A stretch of 25,827 bases of DNA. It comes from an uncultured Porphyromonadaceae bacterium. Its GTDB lineage: Bacteria > Bacteroidota > Bacteroidia > Bacteroidales > Muribaculaceae. Location of the stretch: positions 1 to 25,827 of the forward strand of contig CAJKRG010000047.1 in NCBI GenBank assembly GCA_905202215.1, given 5' to 3'. A program made the position numbers and the translations under genes. Below the pieces are notes generated by a model. It was not told where the DNA came from. It saw only the letters and a program-made list of their open reading frames with translations, and ran no database searches. Shown here in pieces: positions 24,301 through 25,827 of this stretch (positions are counted from its first letter, which is position 1; the number at the start of each line of letters is the position of its first letter).

Positions 24301-25827
24301 ATATACGGTATATGATGCGATGGGACGTCCTGTCAAGGCATGGCTGCCTGCGCCGGTCGACAGCGAGCATCCCTCGCTTGCGGATATAGAGACTTCCGCA
24401 CCGGAGGCTTATTCCGACTCGGATCCATATACAGTCTCGACTTATGAGTCTTCTCCGACAGGACGTCTTTTATCGACCATACGTCCCGGGCATGATCTGC
24501 ATTCGGGAAAAAAGAAAATTTCGTACAGCCGCAATGTCAACAATGGTACCCGTTTTCGCACACCACGCTATAAAGCGACAGCTTCGGGGATTGAATATCT
24601 TGGCGGCTATCCTGGATTAAGCCTGCTTATGGAGGAGACAAAAGATGAGGACGGTCTTATCGTGCAAACTTTCACTGATTTCAGAGGACTTAAAGTCGCT
24701 GAAAAAAGAGGCTCGACAGGATCGATGCTTTGTACGCGGTATGTCTATGACGGGTATGGCGATCTTCGCTATGTGCTGCCTCCAAAACTGGCCGACGGGA
24801 CCTATGCCCGCAGCGATGCAGCCATGCAGGAATTGTCGTATTGGTACGATTACGACGCCCGCGGCAATGTGACAGTCCGTAAACTGCCCGGTCGGGCAGC
24901 GATTCTTTACCGTTATGACAGCGCCGGGCGACTTGTGGCCGTGCAGGACGGCAATACGGCACCGCGTTGGCAGCTGAGTTTCTACGACAAGTTCGGTCGT
25001 GTTGCCGTAGAGGCCGAGGCCGCATGGAGCGACAGCGAGCTGGCTGCTTTTCTGGCGGCTCCGTGCGGTGTGAGCTGGACGGGGAGCGGCGCCCTTGGGG
25101 GCTATGAGCCAGAGCGAACGTTGCCGCGTGCGGTTGATGCGGTGCATGTTGTGCGTCGTTATGACCGTGCGGGGCGCGTTGTGGAGGAAACAGCGGGTCA
25201 GAGTGTGCGACGGCAGAGTTATAACCGGTTGGGGCAGTTAGATACAGTTCGAGTCAGCTATGGTGACAGGGGTGTAGTCTATTCATACCGCTATGACTAC
25301 CGGGGCAAGCTGACGGAAGAAAAGATAGTTCCTGAAGGTTTTTCGGCACCGGCATTAATGACATCAAGATTTTATGACAACAGTGACCGACCGACCACAA
25401 CGTTTGTGCGTCGTTCCTTTACCGGTATATTTGAGGATTTTATATTATCGGACTCTCCAAACGATACCTTGGCCGGCATGCGCAGGGAGTACGACCGCGC
25501 AGGGCATTTAGTCCGTTTTCGCAGGGGTGTGCGAGGCAATACCTACTATTCATATGACACACCGGGGTATCTTGCGGCAATCCGCAACGAGATTCTGCTT
25601 GTGCCTGTAAATTTCGGGCCTGACTTTCCGCTGAAACCATTCCGAACCAGCCGTATTTCGGCGTTTGACAGTATCGTGCCATTTCCGGATCCGTTCGAAG
25701 TGGGTCCGCTACGCAACGGCGGGACATATATTTTCGGGGACACATTGCTTCGGAGCGAGGGAGCGGTTCCGCTATATAACGGTCGGATTTCGTCGCGCAA
25801 GACGCGAGACGGGCGTTATGACTATGG
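21311..25827 (+). CDS. Large secreted RHS/YD-repeat protein (3' end beyond window)
   Basis: The frame is open without a stop for 1,505 codons to the window edge, so the protein is C-terminally incomplete here. It begins with a signal peptide (MRIRIVIFILFWTLCVQGHA). Next comes ATGAVEFEVPIYTLKAEDI and VGLGWSLNPGFRITRTIRG, the N-terminal pattern common to giant RHS-like proteins of Bacteroidetes. YD repeats start near residue 925: YDAAGRL, YDAMGRPV, YDARGNV, YDSAGRLV, YDKFGRV, YDRAGRVVEE, YNRLGQL, YDYRGKL and YDRAGHLVRF. RHS proteins fold into a shell that often encloses a C-terminal toxin; that end and any immunity gene would lie past 25827. Base composition changes inside the gene: AT-rich from about 21700 to 23400, GC-rich on both sides. 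Confidence 0.9.
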   Translation, partial: MRIRIVIFILFWTLCVQGHAYEVIKPVAEGQLPEVPSISHLKEVSMPSASLATGAVEFEVPIYTLKAEDISLPLTLRYRSNGIKLGDDSYPVGLGWSLNPGFRITRTIRGRADEKFPFFNGNFKKPTYEELLSSVARYDTYSEQSVHHTINHIDSENDIFYVFLPETMLTLMYVNGQFIGVNCEEYKISSDSDLSEITVVNPLGHVYRFKNIGQQIEIDNKNYNIEWLLSKIELPSGNSVEFTWEFYAHLNPTITRYYNHFIYGYWNHDTSTDDNGTMLSREYKSILHRNLTAIKYLDTKIVFEYNFNNTLEDISVYWDTIKKHSIFLSYKFVQSNSNCKLVFLSEIEHSSDGKYSFEYYPDYSSYETDRWGYCNGRDESEHHLPAIEFRTALTKRKDYRIGGKDFDISETHMKSNLLREVRYPTGGRAVWDYEIHQFEPIEETAEFSSYIGADRLEKGGGLRVRSISLYKSATDTQPRVRRYAYSVGKCIAAPLLSTFLSTYMNEIVYKFTPLHQESIYLLRKNVVEIKNTSDYLEYQEGALPIWYEEVTEYENVGKTVYKFKNYVPENRIRRKFGRTLPDSIFSIFSSGPQLIEKSTYRNASINEGLRDSSTIIPRVIELDYRKESSEYYEYDTTVLAPIANLAIKRNLVQTQMTTYAPDFCLNDIFYFDVNLNQLTEKAPPVNTNVVPPGIAYEYIINKSLIYDYSAYVVVPMRERLKSKRIVDYANGELATVEEYSYVPGTGLIDKITTSRDGEGGTLALGYVPAGEIGQTMRERNMVGVVTSSIASFDGCTSKAEFAMNVWNGKIVKPENLTLSRGSTSYLVQSYNYDSHGNIREIKRPDGFCTSYLWGYKGFYPVYKFSGMSFEEIKQIFGSRTDGTEAQNLNLDLSLADCPAEYAEYSPLVGMSAYRDAAGVTTRYKYDAAGRLAETSIDGHGVVATYDYNIGGEKPNYAAENIWLDSRSSNRNRSVETFDGLGRSISRVNAYPQGLLAEYTVYDAMGRPVKAWLPAPVDSEHPSLADIETSAPEAYSDSDPYTVSTYESSPTGRLLSTIRPGHDLHSGKKKISYSRNVNNGTRFRTPRYKATASGIEYLGGYPGLSLLMEETKDEDGLIVQTFTDFRGLKVAEKRGSTGSMLCTRYVYDGYGDLRYVLPPKLADGTYARSDAAMQELSYWYDYDARGNVTVRKLPGRAAILYRYDSAGRLVAVQDGNTAPRWQLSFYDKFGRVAVEAEAAWSDSELAAFLAAPCGVSWTGSGALGGYEPERTLPRAVDAVHVVRRYDRAGRVVEETAGQSVRRQSYNRLGQLDTVRVSYGDRGVVYSYRYDYRGKLTEEKIVPEGFSAPALMTSRFYDNSDRPTTTFVRRSFTGIFEDFILSDSPNDTLAGMRREYDRAGHLVRFRRGVRGNTYYSYDTPGYLAAIRNEILLVPVNFGPDFPLKPFRTSRISAFDSIVPFPDPFEVGPLRNGGTYIFGDTLLRSEGAVPLYNGRISSRKTRDGRYDY

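Overview
This window looks like a Bacteroidota chromosome, most likely Bacteroidales and possibly Muribaculaceae-like; the family is inference. Four things point there: promoters of the TAnnTTTG (-7) type, some with a TTTG-like -33 box; almost no Shine-Dalgarno sequences; a DUF4369-type/TlpA thioredoxin fusion and a DUF4136-type lipoprotein; and an RHS-like surface protein with the N-terminus usual in this phylum. Housekeeping genes are GC-rich (about 55-65% in lines counted by hand). The hsdS genes and the middle of the RHS-like gene fall to about 22-27% in the lines counted.

Layout. (1) Positions 83-5914, plus strand: a secreted TlpA-like thiol-disulfide protein, then typA/bipA, folP and dacA/cdaA, tightly packed, then a small lipoprotein and a terminator. 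(2) 5968-10220, minus strand: a two-gene unit. It makes a 998-aa protein with two receiver-like domains fused to a PEP/pyruvate-binding (ATP-grasp) domain, and a coiled-coil protein that overlaps it by ATGA. (3) 10367-18626: a complete type I restriction-modification locus. The minus-strand operon hsdR-hsdM-hsdS is followed by a tyrosine recombinase gene and two promoterless plus-strand hsdS cassettes. The cassettes share inverted repeats with the expressed hsdS at exactly the junctions of the target-recognition domains. (4) 18777-20153, minus strand: a TrpB2-type tryptophan synthase beta chain with a textbook Bacteroidetes promoter. (5) 20370-25827, plus strand: a secreted protein of unknown function overlapping the start of a very large RHS/YD-repeat protein that runs off the end of the window.

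The central system is the invertible hsdS locus. Recombination at a 22-bp repeat (before TRD1), a 128-bp repeat (the central conserved region) or a 23-bp repeat (before TRD2) would swap recognition domains in frame. With two TRD1 and three TRD2 alleles, up to six HsdS proteins are possible. This would switch the restriction specificity and the genome methylation pattern between cells. Such shufflon-like type I systems are known in principle; this copy was recognised here from its repeats and reading frames.

No tRNA, rRNA, CRISPR array or insertion sequence was seen. No stretch longer than about 220 bases lacks a gene.
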